Positions 17,351-26,249 are shown, counted from the stretch's first letter. The stretch: 33,776 bases of DNA from an uncultured bacterium (GCA_905214235.1 CAJMLF010000021.1:1-33776), one strand, 5' to 3'. Program-made: numbers and translations. Notes: generated from the sequence alone by a model not told the origin.

Positions 17351-18861
17351 TATCCCCTCTCAATCAGTACCGGTTTAATTCCATAAACATCAGTAAAGAG
17401 CTTGGCCTTTGTACTAAACGACCACTTCTCCAAAACCAGGTCATCGTTAGCTGTTGCCTTAATTTTTAGCCGGCCGTCATCCATTAACTTGAGGTTGATC
17501 TTCGTAATCTTCTGCTGGCGGGAGTCGTCTAAAGAATCCACCACCCGTAAGATTGCGGCCAACTTAGCTACCGTCAGCTGGATATCATCATCAAGCCGGC
17601 GGTAGTGGGGCTGGAAAATGGTTGGTGACTCAGCACTGTGGTAGCGGGCCACCTCCGCAATGATATGGTTATCCTCGTCAGAAAGACCGATCCACGGGTT
17701 GGCCTGGAGAATATATGCCGAGTGGCGGTAGTGACTCCGCTGGTTGATGAAGTTCCCAATATCGTCAACCTTACAAGCAATCTCCAGCAGGAGGCGCTCG
17801 TGGTTACCCAAGCGGTGAATCGGCCGCAGCTGGTCGAAGAACTGCAAAGCAAAGTGGGTCACGAAGTGTTGGTGCGCCGTGTCGACCCCGTAGCGTTGCG
17901 CTAGATCATCGGCTGACGTCCGGATCATCGTCTGAACCTGCTGGCGGGACTGGTCGTTATTGACAGCAATCCCGTTGGTCAAGCCATCCATCACCGAAAT
18001 ATTCGTAACGTACGCCTTCTGGGGGTGAATCAACTGCGCTGCCCGAGCAATTACCATGTAGTTCGGCACGAGCAGGTTCTTCCGGTAGTTCTCTACCGCC
18101 AGGCCACTCCAAAGGCCCTTCGATGGTGCCAAAAGATCAACCGGTTCATCAGGCTTATCAAACAGGTCCAAGGGAACCTCTCCCAGGTGGCTCCCCCGGC
18201 TAACGTAGCGTTTACTCAGGGCGGGGGCATTTTGAATCAACAGGGTTGTTTTCTTCTTTTGAATCAGCTCGGGAGCAATGTAGCCAAGCTTGCTGCTGAT
18301 ATAGTCTTGAATGATTTCCTGGGGGTTGGTCGTCGTCTGCCGGAGACGATCAACCAGACGACTGATTTGAGCCCCACCAAGGTCTAGTTCCCACAGGGTT
18401 TCAAAGTTTCCGTGGTGGAAAAAGGCCAGACTCAACGAATCCAGACCCAGACTTACCAGGTAGAGGCAGTGCTTACTGAGGTTCTTAAATTCAGACAGGT
18501 GGTTAACAACACAGCTCATCGACTGGGCCATCAGTTGGTTATTGTTCAACCAGGTGATCTTCAGTCCGGTCCGCACCTCCAGCTGATCAGCAACGTAACG
18601 GGCCGTTACCTTATCAAGGTCTTCCAGGGCGCCATAGAAAGAAACTTTCTTCACTTGGTAATCCTTGATCTGCTGCTTGAAGCCATCAATATTGTTGACG
18701 ATGGCGGTCATGTTTTCGACGTAGTTGGCTACCCGACTGGTTCCAACTACCAGTTCACCTGATTCGACATTATTAACTATTCTTAACTTTGGTAACTCTA
18801 GTATTCGTAGACTTACCCGGTCAGGCTCCAGATAAATCACGGCAATTAACGATTGTTTCAC
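17350..18861 (-). CDS. divergent Ppx/GppA-HD paralogue, predicted inactive
   Basis: 503 residues with the architecture of long Ppx proteins: two ASKHA subdomains (about 1-300) and a C-terminal HD-like domain (about 310-500, including SHYRHSAYIL at 376-385). The catalytic motifs are missing. The phosphate-binding DxGSNS is replaced by YLEPDR (10-15); the SGxxEA glutamate region reads NNNQLMAQ (107-113); the second DxGGxS loop reads SLGLDS (137-142); and the HD pair reads VDD (365-367). The fold seems kept and the frame is intact, so it is not a decayed pseudogene. It starts with GTG after GGAGGAGGGC, is first in the operon and is coupled to ppk. A regulatory or scaffold role is an inference. 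Confidence 0.8.
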   Translation of the reverse strand: MKQSLIAVIYLEPDRVSLRILELPKLRIVNNVESGELVVGTSRVANYVENMTAIVNNIDGFKQQIKDYQVKKVSFYGALEDLDKVTARYVADQLEVRTGLKITWLNNNQLMAQSMSCVVNHLSEFKNLSKHCLYLVSLGLDSLSLAFFHHGNFETLWELDLGGAQISRLVDRLRQTTTNPQEIIQDYISSKLGYIAPELIQKKKTTLLIQNAPALSKRYVSRGSHLGEVPLDLFDKPDEPVDLLAPSKGLWSGLAVENYRKNLLVPNYMVIARAAQLIHPQKAYVTNISVMDGLTNGIAVNNDQSRQQVQTMIRTSADDLAQRYGVDTAHQHFVTHFALQFFDQLRPIHRLGNHERLLLEIACKVDDIGNFINQRSHYRHSAYILQANPWIGLSDEDNHIIAEVARYHSAESPTIFQPHYRRLDDDIQLTVAKLAAILRVVDSLDDSRQQKITKINLKLMDDGRLKIKATANDDLVLEKWSFSTKAKLFTDVYGIKPVLIERG

Positions 18862-18891
18862 TTTAGCCCTCCTCCGCTTCTTGCTAATTTA

Positions 18892-18919
18892 ATTATAGCC
18901 CATAAGTTGCGTTCGCCAA
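18892..18919 (-). promoter_or_regulatory. promoter of the polyphosphate operon
   Basis: On the minus strand: TTGGCG (18919-18914), 16-bp spacer, TATAAT (18897-18892). The -10 is consensus and lies 31 bases before the GTG start. Confidence 0.8.
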
Positions 18920-18972
18920 AGTTTGTTTATTCTACTAATTACCGGTTGACTGTCTATTAGCAATTTAAACAG

Positions 18973-19015
18973 AAAAAGACCTTCGTGGTTCACTCTAAAC
19001 CATGAAGGTCTTTTC
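18973..19015 (-). terminator. terminator after the acyl-ACP thioesterase gene
   Basis: AAAAGACCTTC / GAAGGTCTTTT with an inner TGGTT/AACCA pairing. It lies directly after the stop codon and ends the long dnaX-to-thioesterase run of genes. Confidence 0.9.
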
Positions 19016-19016
19016 T

Positions 19017-19793
19017 CTAATCATTATTCACGGGTGTCCAGGTAATTTCAGCGCTGGTGCAGCACTCGCCACCGGACCAAATCTCATGTCGGGATGTCGT
19101 GGTGCCGTCATCTTGGATGCGGGCCAAGCGACTTTCCACCGTGGCGTTTTCCTGGACCTCATTCTGGTACTGAATAGTAAAGGCAACCGGTTGGTGCTGG
19201 CGCAAGAACGTCGCCCCCAGAGGGTCCGTCAGCCAGTCAAAGTAGCGGGCGTTATTGACGTGGTGGTTAACGTCAATGTCGTAGTACCGCACCCGGTACT
19301 GCTGGCTGGTAAAATCCCCGGAAAGCTTGCCCGGCTTTTTGGGCTTATCCAGCCGTTTTTGGACTGGTGATTCAAACGGGGCCAGGAGTTCATCCGGAAT
19401 TTTCATCAAGCGCCGCTTTTGCAGGTTCATCATCACAAAAAGGGCCTTGATATGGGCGTAGTGATGGTGGTGCAGGTCGTCCATCCAAAACTCACGCAGG
19501 GCAAAGAAGGCGTTACTAGCCGTTGCCCGGGTCCCCAGGATCACCTGGTCACCATAACGTGGCTGCTTAGTACTTAAGTGGCCCTCATACGAGATTACCA
19601 CCCAGGCGCCCCCACTCTGTTCAACCTTCTGGCGGTCGAGGCCCATAAAGATGGAGTGGGCATCCGAAACCATCGTCATCATGCTCATCAGCATGCTGAG
19701 GCTGGGATGACCAGTGTCAGTGCATTCGTAGTACTTAAGTTGGTGTAACATCTCATAGCAATTTGCGGTTTGTCGAAGTTCTGTCACAATCAT
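19017..19793 (-). CDS. acyl-ACP thioesterase
   Basis: Double hot-dog protein of 258 residues, in the family of plant FatA/FatB and bacterial acyl-ACP thioesterases, which release free fatty acids from acyl carrier protein. The first hot-dog domain begins at about residue 17 (QLKYYECTDTGHPSL) and the second at about 165 (YRVRYYDIDVNHHVNNARY), which holds the conserved DxNxHxNN signature expected at the active site. Its ATG overlaps the rsmI stop codon as ATGA, so translation is coupled; I therefore prefer the start at 19793 over MLHQL at 19751. It is last in the dnaX cluster, an unusual companion for replication and tRNA/rRNA genes. Confidence 0.88.
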   Translation of the reverse strand: MIVTELRQTANCYEMLHQLKYYECTDTGHPSLSMLMSMMTMVSDAHSIFMGLDRQKVEQSGGAWVVISYEGHLSTKQPRYGDQVILGTRATASNAFFALREFWMDDLHHHHYAHIKALFVMMNLQKRRLMKIPDELLAPFESPVQKRLDKPKKPGKLSGDFTSQQYRVRYYDIDVNHHVNNARYFDWLTDPLGATFLRQHQPVAFTIQYQNEVQENATVESRLARIQDDGTTTSRHEIWSGGECCTSAEITWTPVNND

Positions 19794-20662
19794 TCTCCTA
19801 TATGGTGGTACTGACGGTAAAGCTGCTGACGGTTAAGGCCGTTGCGTTTAGCGACCAACTTGATCGCCGCGTTGGTCGACAGGCCCTTCACGATTTCCTG
19901 GTCAACTTGCTCCAGTGGGGATACGTCATCGGCCGGCTGGGTATTCTCTTGAGGGTGCGGGTTTCCAGCAACCAAAACCACGAACTCGCCGCGCGGGCTG
20001 TGCTCAGTAAAGTAGGCCTGCAACTCCCCGAGTGACCCCCGACTGAATTCCTCATAACGCTTAGTAAGTTCACGCGCGAGAACTGCCTGGCGGTCGGCCC
20101 CCAACACCTCCGCCAGGGTTGCAAGGGTCTTCTTCAGCCGGTGGGGCGCCTCATAAAAAATCAACGTTTCCGGCCGGTTGACCATTGCCTGCAACTCGGT
20201 CACCTGCTGCTGGTGCTTCCGTTGCAAAAAGCCGTAGAAGTAAAAGGGCTGCGGAACCAGGCCCGAGGCAATCAAAGCGGTCAGGCCGGCGTTGGCACCG
20301 GGGAGGGGGACAACCGGAATCCCCGCTTTGACTGCGGCAGCAACCAGTTCCTTGCCCGGGTCCGAAATGGACGGCATCCCCGCATCACTGCACTGGGCGA
20401 TGGTTACCCCTTTTTTGAGCTTATCAATCAGTTCTGGGATCCGCTGCTCCGTATTGTGCTCGTGAAAGCTGATTTCCTTTGTATCGATTTCAAAGTGGTT
20501 AAGCAGCTGCTGGGTGTGACGGGTATCCTCAGCCGCAATCAGGTCCACTTCCCGCAGGGTTTTAACAGCCCGGAAGGTCATATCATCGAGGTTACCAATC
20601 GGTGTTGGTACCAAGTAAAGCCGCCCCGTATCACTATTTTGAAAACTACTAATTTGTTGCAT
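19790..20662 (-). CDS. rsmI: 16S rRNA (cytidine1402-2'-O)-methyltransferase RsmI
   Basis: SAM-dependent methyltransferase that 2'-O-methylates C1402 in the 16S rRNA decoding centre. The tetrapyrrole-methylase-type fold is clear: LYLVPTPIGNLDDMTFRA (residues about 15-32), AAEDTRHTQQLL, CSDAGMPSISDPG (about 90-102) and PLPGANAGLTAL. 290 residues, normal. It lies between yabA and the thioesterase gene; the Bacillus neighbours yabB and yazA are absent here. Confidence 0.96.
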   Translation of the reverse strand: MQQISSFQNSDTGRLYLVPTPIGNLDDMTFRAVKTLREVDLIAAEDTRHTQQLLNHFEIDTKEISFHEHNTEQRIPELIDKLKKGVTIAQCSDAGMPSISDPGKELVAAAVKAGIPVVPLPGANAGLTALIASGLVPQPFYFYGFLQRKHQQQVTELQAMVNRPETLIFYEAPHRLKKTLATLAEVLGADRQAVLARELTKRYEEFSRGSLGELQAYFTEHSPRGEFVVLVAGNPHPQENTQPADDVSPLEQVDQEIVKGLSTNAAIKLVAKRNGLNRQQLYRQYHHIGE

Positions 20663-20673
20663 CCATTTACCCC

Positions 20674-21027
20674 TTATTGCTTCTGTTGGTCATTGATTCC
20701 ACTGAAGATCGCCTCGTCACAGAAAATGCAGCTCTCGTGCGGGGCAAGCCGTTCACCAAAGTGCTTCCGGCAAACGTGAAAGCCCTGGTGGTAAAGCTCA
20801 TTAAGCGTCCGCCGTCCCGTCGATAACTGCTGTTCCCCCCGCTGGTCACGGAGCTTCTTGATTGCCTGCTGGAGGTGGTTGTTTTCAATCGTCAGTTCCG
20901 CGTTCTGGGCCAGGACATTGTTCAGTTGCGTTTTCAAGTCCGCCAATTCGCTCGTCATCTCACCCAGCTGGTTGCTGAGCTTCCCTAAACTATCATAAAT
21001 GCTGTTTCGCTGCTGATCATCGTTCAT
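20674..21027 (-). CDS. yabA: replication initiation control protein YabA
   Basis: YabA restrains DNA replication initiation by binding DnaA and the DnaN clamp. 117 residues: an N-terminal leucine-rich coiled coil (about 10-60), a polar linker, and a C-terminal zinc site formed by H84, C86, C100 and C103 (HVC and CIFC). All of these are family hallmarks. GGAGG lies just upstream of the ATG. It follows holB by 13 bases. Confidence 0.95.
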   Translation of the reverse strand: MNDDQQRNSIYDSLGKLSNQLGEMTSELADLKTQLNNVLAQNAELTIENNHLQQAIKKLRDQRGEQQLSTGRRTLNELYHQGFHVCRKHFGERLAPHESCIFCDEAIFSGINDQQKQ

Positions 21028-21040
21028 GATCGCGCCTCCA

Positions 21041-22054
21041 TTAATCTGTCAATGCCTGGACAATGCGAATCGTCAATTCTTCAAAAATATTTTGAAAGCT
21101 AATGTTTTGCTCTAAGTAGTGGCGGGTGGCCAGGGTTAACTGGCTAACCGCCAGCAGGTCGGCCATCGAACAGTGCTGCCCCACGGATTTAATCGCCGGC
21201 AATTCTTCAACAAAGTGAAAGCGGTTCTGGTCCTCAATTCCGTTTGCTGCCAAGAGGGTATCCCGCCAAATCAGGGCTGCCAGGTCAAGTAAGACGAGCT
21301 GGTGGTCCCGATTGTGGGCCCCTAGCTTGACCAGGTCCGTCTGCACGCCAACAAAGGCCATCATCTTACCCTGGCTAACCTGGTGGTACCACTGGAGAAT
21401 CCCGGCAACGGTCTGGTCGAACCAACCATCCTTGCACCAGTCCACCACCGTCGTTACCGAGTCTGTTAGGCCAATTGCAATCCGGGCCTTTTTCTCTGTT
21501 ACCCCCTGTTTTTGCAGGGCACTGAGCAACTCCTGCCGGTTCAGGGGGGCCATTTCAAGCACCTGGGTCCGCGACTGAATTGTCGGCAGGATGGCACTCT
21601 TGTTGGTCGTCAACATCAGGATGTAGATTCCGGGACCCGGCTCCTCGATGAACTTCAACAGGCTATTTGCCGCACTCGTGGTCATTTTTTCGGCATCCTT
21701 AATAATGAAAAGTTTCTTATTGCCCTCCATGGCGCTCTTGGTAAACTCACTTTTCAGGCGCCGGATGGTGTCGACCTTGATCTGCCGCCCCTCAGCCTGG
21801 GCAAGGACAATGTCGGGATGGTTTTCACTCAAAATGCGCTGGCACTCCGGACAGGTGCCGTCGGGTTCCCCGTCAACCGGGTGCAGGCAAAATATCCGCA
21901 GTGCCAGCCAACGGGCCACCGTTTCCCTGCCGGAGCCACTCGGCCCCACTAACAAGTAGGCGTGCGCCAATTCTTTATTTTTGATTACCCGTTTGAGCTG
22001 ACTAATCAAAACGGGCTGAAGTTGCTCTGCCCGGGTTACCTCCGCTGCGTTCAC
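21041..22054 (-). CDS. holB: DNA polymerase III subunit delta prime
   Basis: Clamp-loader subunit. The AAA+ fold is recognisable, with a P-loop-like GPSGSGRET in which the usual lysine is arginine, consistent with the non-ATPase role of delta prime. A small zinc cluster lies at about residues 54-75 (C...CPEC), then a sensor region (LLKFIEEPG). The start is uncertain: no ATG exists. GTG at 22054 has TAGGTGG at a good distance and is my choice (337 residues); TTG at 22057 or GTG at 22063 are possible. The start is 13 bases from the darA stop. Confidence 0.92.
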   Translation of the reverse strand: MNAAEVTRAEQLQPVLISQLKRVIKNKELAHAYLLVGPSGSGRETVARWLALRIFCLHPVDGEPDGTCPECQRILSENHPDIVLAQAEGRQIKVDTIRRLKSEFTKSAMEGNKKLFIIKDAEKMTTSAANSLLKFIEEPGPGIYILMLTTNKSAILPTIQSRTQVLEMAPLNRQELLSALQKQGVTEKKARIAIGLTDSVTTVVDWCKDGWFDQTVAGILQWYHQVSQGKMMAFVGVQTDLVKLGAHNRDHQLVLLDLAALIWRDTLLAANGIEDQNRFHFVEELPAIKSVGQHCSMADLLAVSQLTLATRHYLEQNISFQNIFEELTIRIVQALTD

Positions 22055-22067
22055 CAATACCACCTAC

Positions 22068-22391
22068 TTAAAACTTGAGAAACTGTTCCACCGGCATCAC
22101 GAAAACGGTGGCACCACCGATGCGGACATTAACAGGAAAGGCCGAACCGCCCTCGACGTCAATGTGCATCTGAGAAGTGACGTATTGTTCCCGTGACTCG
22201 GCATTTTTCTTAATGATGTCAAGCACTTGTTGGACCTTTTCATCCTTGACCCCAATCAAGAAGGTGGCGTTTCCTTCACGCAATAAGCCCCCCGTTGTTG
22301 ATAACTGGGTCACCTGAATTTCGGCCTTGTTAAATGCTTTTCGTAAGCGATTGCTGTCCTTGGATTGCACAATGGCAATAATCATCTTCAT
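22068..22391 (-). CDS. darA: cyclic-di-AMP receptor DarA (PstA/YaaQ), PII-like
   Basis: PII-like trimeric protein that binds cyclic-di-AMP; its downstream target is not settled. 107 residues beginning MKMIIAIVQ, with the conserved TTGGLLREGNATFLIGV (residues about 33-49) of the ligand pocket region and the C-terminal RIGGATVFVMPVEQFLKF. The start at 22391 is chosen because AAGGAG lies 8 bases upstream; a start at 22400 would leave no spacing. It lies between tmk and holB, the conserved Firmicutes position. Confidence 0.95.
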   Translation of the reverse strand: MKMIIAIVQSKDSNRLRKAFNKAEIQVTQLSTTGGLLREGNATFLIGVKDEKVQQVLDIIKKNAESREQYVTSQMHIDVEGGSAFPVNVRIGGATVFVMPVEQFLKF

Positions 22392-22413
22392 AGTAATCAC
22401 TCCTTAGATCTTC

Positions 22414-23055
22414 TTAAAATAGGTCGGGATAACGCGTATGAATGACCTGCCGCACGTCTGTAATTACCTTATCAAGCAGTTGGCTGGCATCAACCAGCTT
22501 AATGCGGTCTGGGTCATTGTGGTATAGGCGGAGGTAGGCCTGGCGAACCGCCTGGTGAAAGGCCAGTTTTTCCTTATCAAGGCGGTTAACCTGGTCTGAC
22601 CGGTGCTCTGCAATCCGGCGGAGGCCAATTTCCGATTCGATGTCCAGGTAAACCGTGAGTTCCGGCATTACCCCATCAATTGCAAACTGGTTTAACTGCC
22701 AAATCTCCTTTTCACCCAACTGCCGGCCAGCTCCCTGGTAAGCAACTGAACTATCAACGTAGCGGTCACAGAGGATCACCTTACCAGCATTTAAGTCCGG
22801 CAGGATCTCCGAAATGACGTGCTGACGCCGGCTAGCAGCGAACAGGAGGGCCTCTGTCCGCCCGTCCATGTCGCCATTAGCAGCATTAAAAAGGAGCTGG
22901 CGAATCTGTTCAGAAATATGGTCCCCACCTGGTTCCCGGGTATATACAACCCGGTCTTTTCCCAGCTGGTCCTCCAGGTCCGCTTGAATCTGGCGGAGGA
23001 CACTCGTTTTCCCTGCGCCATCTGGGCCTTCAAAAGATATGAACTTTCCTTGCAT
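22414..23055 (-). CDS. tmk: thymidylate kinase
   Basis: Phosphorylates dTMP to dTDP with ATP. 213 residues. P-loop SFEGPDGAGKTS (residues about 7-18), the DRYVDSSVAYQGAGR nucleotide-monophosphate site (about 97-111) and the lid region near residues 145-160 are clear. It is in the dnaX cluster between yaaL and darA. Confidence 0.97.
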   Translation of the reverse strand: MQGKFISFEGPDGAGKTSVLRQIQADLEDQLGKDRVVYTREPGGDHISEQIRQLLFNAANGDMDGRTEALLFAASRRQHVISEILPDLNAGKVILCDRYVDSSVAYQGAGRQLGEKEIWQLNQFAIDGVMPELTVYLDIESEIGLRRIAEHRSDQVNRLDKEKLAFHQAVRQAYLRLYHNDPDRIKLVDASQLLDKVITDVRQVIHTRYPDLF

Positions 23056-23072
23056 TCTGTTTTCACCTGTTC

Positions 23073-23321
23073 CTAACGACTAATGACACCATGGTTAAGT
23101 TGGCCATGGACTTTATACTTCCGGGCAATCTTATAAAGGTATAAGTACTTCTGCTCCTGAATCTTGGTGCGGTCACGAAGCTCGCTGTTAACGTTGGCTT
23201 CATAGACCGCCCGCTCAGTTTCCTTAGCATGGTCCCAGCTGGCCTTCGTGTCATAAATAGCGTTTAGTAAACGCTGGTTGCGCAACTGGGCAACCCGATC
23301 TTTTCGGCGACCAAATAGCAC
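23073..23321 (-). CDS. YaaL family protein (DUF2508), 82 aa
   Basis: Small, basic, mostly helical protein of unknown function, typically found between recR and tmk in Firmicutes, as here. The tail KYLYLYKIARKYKVHGQ is characteristic. It starts with GTG at 23321, 4 bases after the recR stop codon, with CGGAG about 11 bases upstream inside recR. Confidence 0.85.
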   Translation of the reverse strand: MLFGRRKDRVAQLRNQRLLNAIYDTKASWDHAKETERAVYEANVNSELRDRTKIQEQKYLYLYKIARKYKVHGQLNHGVISR

Positions 23322-23325
23322 TCTC

Positions 23326-23925
23326 TCACATCTCCGTTCGTCCTTGAACTGCCTTGAAAAGGGTCATTTCATCCGCATAGTCAATATCCGCACCGACCGA
23401 CAAGCCGTGGGCCAGACGGGTAACCTTGATCTTAGCGGGCTTGATCAGCTTTGCCAAGTAGCCGGCCGTCAGTTCGCCGTCTGAGGAGGCGTTGGTAGCA
23501 ATAATGACTTCCTTAACTTCTTCATTCTTTTGCAGGCGCTTGATCAGACTCGCAACGTTAATATCCTCGGGCCCGGTACCCTCGACCGGAGAAATGACCC
23601 CGTGCAAGACATGGTACAATCCATGGTACTCATGCATCCGCTCCATCGCCATCACGTCCTGTGACTGCTCAACAACGAGGATCTTAGTGCGGTCACGGCT
23701 CTTGTCTCGGCAGATTGGGCAGGGATCGTCTTCCGTAATATTGCCACAGATACTGCAATTATGCAGGTCACGCTTGGCGGCCAACAAGGACTTGGCGAAG
23801 TCGGTGACGTCATCCTCTTCCATCCCCAGCGTGTAAAATGCCAGGCGGGTAGCTGACTTTTGCCCAATACCAGGAAGCTTAGTATAACTTTCAATCAGTT
23901 TTGCTAGTGGTTCTGGGTACTGCAT
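23326..23925 (-). CDS. recR: recombination mediator RecR
   Basis: Works with RecO and RecF to load RecA at single-stranded gaps. 199 residues. N-terminal helix-hairpin-helix ([15 protein letters not shown], residues about 16-30), a four-cysteine zinc finger (CSICGN...CPIC, about 57-72), and a Toprim domain beginning [10 protein letters not shown] (about 80-89). It lies just after ebfC, as in B. subtilis. Confidence 0.97.
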   Translation of the reverse strand: MQYPEPLAKLIESYTKLPGIGQKSATRLAFYTLGMEEDDVTDFAKSLLAAKRDLHNCSICGNITEDDPCPICRDKSRDRTKILVVEQSQDVMAMERMHEYHGLYHVLHGVISPVEGTGPEDINVASLIKRLQKNEEVKEVIIATNASSDGELTAGYLAKLIKPAKIKVTRLAHGLSVGADIDYADEMTLFKAVQGRTEM

Positions 23926-23929
23926 CTAG

Positions 23930-24238
23930 TTACATCCCCATGCCACGTGTGTACTTACCCAGCTTTTGTTGGGTGGCAGCGTCAACCTTCTTCATCCCGT
24001 CGTTAACGGCGGCAACTACCAGGTCCTGCAACATATCGATGTCGTCTGGGTCAACCGCTTCCTTGTTGATCTTCAGGTCGAGGAGTTGCTTATCACCATT
24101 GAAGGTGGCTGTCACCATGTCGTCTGGGGCCTTGCCAACAAATTCTTGCTTGGCCAGTTCTTCGTGTTCCGCCATCATTTTCTTTTGCATAGCCTTAGCC
24201 TGCTTCATCATCTGTTGCATGTTCATTCCGCGCATCAT
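23930..24238 (-). CDS. YbaB/EbfC family nucleoid-associated protein
   Basis: Small DNA-binding protein, 102 residues, with the family pattern: Met/Gln-rich N-terminal helix ([17 protein letters not shown]), central strands ([19 protein letters not shown]) and a C-terminal helix ([18 protein letters not shown]). It is next to dnaX and recR, the conserved location. AAAGGAT lies about 10 bases before the first ATG; the next in-frame ATG is one codon later. Confidence 0.95.
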   Translation of the reverse strand: MMRGMNMQQMMKQAKAMQKKMMAEHEELAKQEFVGKAPDDMVTATFNGDKQLLDLKINKEAVDPDDIDMLQDLVVAAVNDGMKKVDAATQQKLGKYTRGMGM

Positions 24239-24258
24239 AATTACATCATCCTTTACTA

Positions 24259-26079
24259 TTAATTATCTTCTACTTTAACAATGTCTTCACCAAATAGCTG
24301 CTGGGCTTTCGTTACCGGGTCTGCTGGCGCCGATGCTGAACCAGCATCACTTGGTGCCGGCTGGTCCGCCGGAGCCGTCTCCGGGGCCGTGGCAGGAGCA
24401 GTATCTTGCTTGGCCGGCGTCGGACGCGGTGCTGATCCCCGCTTATCGAGGCCATGCTCCTTAATGTATTCCCGCCGGATCGCTGGCCACTTATCTTTAG
24501 GGACAAACACTACCCGGCGTTCCTCGCCAGTCAGCTCCTGGAGGCCTTGCTCCATGCTCGTCAACAGGGCCTCGTCATCCATCGCCTGTTGGAAAAGGAA
24601 GGCGTAGTCAAAGGCAACGATGACCCCGTCCTTACTTGCCGCCACTGGCTTAGAAACGTGCAGAAGCGACCGCTGGGGAACGCTGAGCTTTGACAGTAGT
24701 TCTTGCCACAGGCCCTGAATTTCAACCAGGTCCCGGCGCGTGGCCTTCCCCAAAACGGGGTTGATTGCGCTGAGCTTAACCTCAACATTATGCTGCTGAA
24801 CCCGCGGCTGCTGGGGGGCCGCTTTGGTAACGGTCGAACCCTTGGTATTCAACTCACTCTGTAGTTTCTTAACCGTTGCCTGAAGCTGGCGAACCTCGTC
24901 TTGGAGCTGGGAAACAGCTTGCTTATCAGCCTGGTCGCCTGTGGATGGTCCGCTCGTCGCTTGCCTTGGCGGAGTCTGTTGGGCACCACCCTGGACACTG
25001 ACCTGGGCGAGCTTAACCGTCAGGACTTCCAGGTAAACATCCGGGTGGGTGGTAAAGCGCATCTCCTCCTGGATGCCATTTAACTCGTCAATCATCTGGT
25101 AGAGAGTCGTTGCGGAGGCGGCAGCACTCATCTTCTGGAAGTCCTCGTCTTTCAGGCCGGTACTCTCAACCATGATAAGTTTGGGTGATTCCTGGTAGAG
25201 GAGGATGTCCCGGATAAAGGAGATTAGGTCCTCAATGAAACGTTGGCCGTCCTTCCCCTGGCCGAGGATATCCTTCATCGTATCTAAAGCAGCCGCGCTT
25301 TCGTGCCCACTGACTTCAAAGAAGTACTTTTCCAAGAGCTGTTTGGTAACACTCCCGGTGACCACTAAGGCGTCGTCGAGTTTTACCTGGTTATCGCTGA
25401 ACGAAAGGACCTGGTCCAGGATACTGAGCGCATCCCGCATCCCCCCTTCGGCAGCGTTGGCAATCACCCACAAGGCCTTTTCCTCATAGTCGACCTGCTT
25501 TTGGTCCAAGATATACTTCATCCGGTTAAACGCGTCCTGCGCAGAAATCCGCCGGAAATCAAAGCGCTGAACCCGGGAGATGATGGTTAACGGAATCTTG
25601 TGGGGTTCCGTCGTTGCCAGGATAAAGATCACGTTTGCCGGTGGCTCTTCCAGGGTCTTAAGCAGGGCGTTAAATGCCCCGGTCGACAGCATGTGGACTT
25701 CATCAATGATGTACACCTTATAATCCGCCTGGGTGGGAGCGTACTTGGCTTTATCACGAATGTCACGGATCTCCTCGACCCCGTTATTGGAGGCCGCATC
25801 GATTTCAATCACATCGTTGAGTTGGCCATTTCTGATTGCCTTACAGATATCACACTTGTTGCAAGGCTCACCGTCCTCTAGGTGGTGACAGTTAACCGCT
25901 TTGGCAAAAATCTTGGCGGCAGACGTCTTCCCTGTTCCCCGCGGTCCGGCAAACAGATAAGCATGACTGATCTGGTGGGTGATAATGGCATTCTTAAGGG
26001 TTTGCGTGACCACTTGCTGACCCACCAACTCATCAAAGCGCTGTGGACGCCAAACCCGGTACAGTGCTTGGTAACTCAT
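24259..26079 (-). CDS. dnaX: DNA polymerase III subunits gamma and tau
   Basis: Clamp-loader ATPase that organises the replisome. 606 residues. AAA+ Walker A GPRGTGKT (45-52), zinc cysteines C64, C73, C76 and C79, Walker B in [10 protein letters not shown] (about 116-125), and the SRC-like [11 protein letters not shown]. Domain III and a helical region (about 180-360) follow, then a variable Pro/Ala/Gln-rich C-terminus. The ATG at 26079 is chosen over the GTG one codon upstream; GAAAGGAAG lies 10 bases before. I found no A-rich slippery sequence, so programmed frameshifting to gamma is not supported. Confidence 0.96.
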   Translation of the reverse strand: MSYQALYRVWRPQRFDELVGQQVVTQTLKNAIITHQISHAYLFAGPRGTGKTSAAKIFAKAVNCHHLEDGEPCNKCDICKAIRNGQLNDVIEIDAASNNGVEEIRDIRDKAKYAPTQADYKVYIIDEVHMLSTGAFNALLKTLEEPPANVIFILATTEPHKIPLTIISRVQRFDFRRISAQDAFNRMKYILDQKQVDYEEKALWVIANAAEGGMRDALSILDQVLSFSDNQVKLDDALVVTGSVTKQLLEKYFFEVSGHESAAALDTMKDILGQGKDGQRFIEDLISFIRDILLYQESPKLIMVESTGLKDEDFQKMSAAASATTLYQMIDELNGIQEEMRFTTHPDVYLEVLTVKLAQVSVQGGAQQTPPRQATSGPSTGDQADKQAVSQLQDEVRQLQATVKKLQSELNTKGSTVTKAAPQQPRVQQHNVEVKLSAINPVLGKATRRDLVEIQGLWQELLSKLSVPQRSLLHVSKPVAASKDGVIVAFDYAFLFQQAMDDEALLTSMEQGLQELTGEERRVVFVPKDKWPAIRREYIKEHGLDKRGSAPRPTPAKQDTAPATAPETAPADQPAPSDAGSASAPADPVTKAQQLFGEDIVKVEDN

Positions 26080-26128
26080 CACGGGGCTTCCTTTCTATAT
26101 AGTACAAAGTCTAAAACGTTACTTTAAT

Positions 26129-26134
26129 ATTATA
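26129..26134 (-). promoter_or_regulatory. -10 element likely serving the dnaX gene cluster
   Basis: TATAAT on the minus strand, about 50 bases before the dnaX start. No good -35 is visible at 16-18 bp (GTCCAA is the best). It lies downstream of the two terminators after the SRP RNA, so the cluster needs its own promoter here. Confidence 0.5.
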
Positions 26135-26164
26135 CTAGCTTTCTGCGATATTGGACTATCAAAA

Positions 26165-26200
26165 AGGGGCCGTCCTAAAATTCATTAGTTACCGACCCCT
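26165..26200 (-). terminator. second terminator between SRP RNA and dnaX
   Basis: On the minus strand AGGGGTCG pairs with CGGCCCCT (one G-U pair), followed by TTTTT. It is a back-up of the terminator at 26206-26233. Confidence 0.65.
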
Positions 26201-26205
26201 GAACA

Positions 26206-26233
26206 AAAAGAAGCTGGAAAAGTTTTCCAGCTT
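26206..26233 (-). terminator. terminator of the SRP RNA gene
   Basis: Palindrome AAGCTGGAAAA / TTTTCCAGCTT with a CTTTTTG tract on the minus strand, about 20 bases after the end of the RNA. Confidence 0.85.
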
Positions 26234-26249
26234 CAGCTAATTATCTTTC

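Noticed and set aside
20141..20779. 212-aa plus-strand frame over rsmI and yabA
   Set aside because: It lies opposite two well-supported genes, has no ribosome binding site and resembles no known family.
21512..21952. 146-aa plus-strand frame opposite holB
   Set aside because: Antisense shadow of a conserved clamp-loader gene; no start signal.
21041..22054. Damaged P-loop in holB (arginine in place of lysine) as a sign of decay
   Set aside because: Delta prime does not need ATP hydrolysis and altered P-loops are normal in this subunit.
24259..26079. Programmed frameshift in dnaX
   Set aside because: I looked for an A-rich slippery heptamer with a following hairpin on the coding strand and found none.
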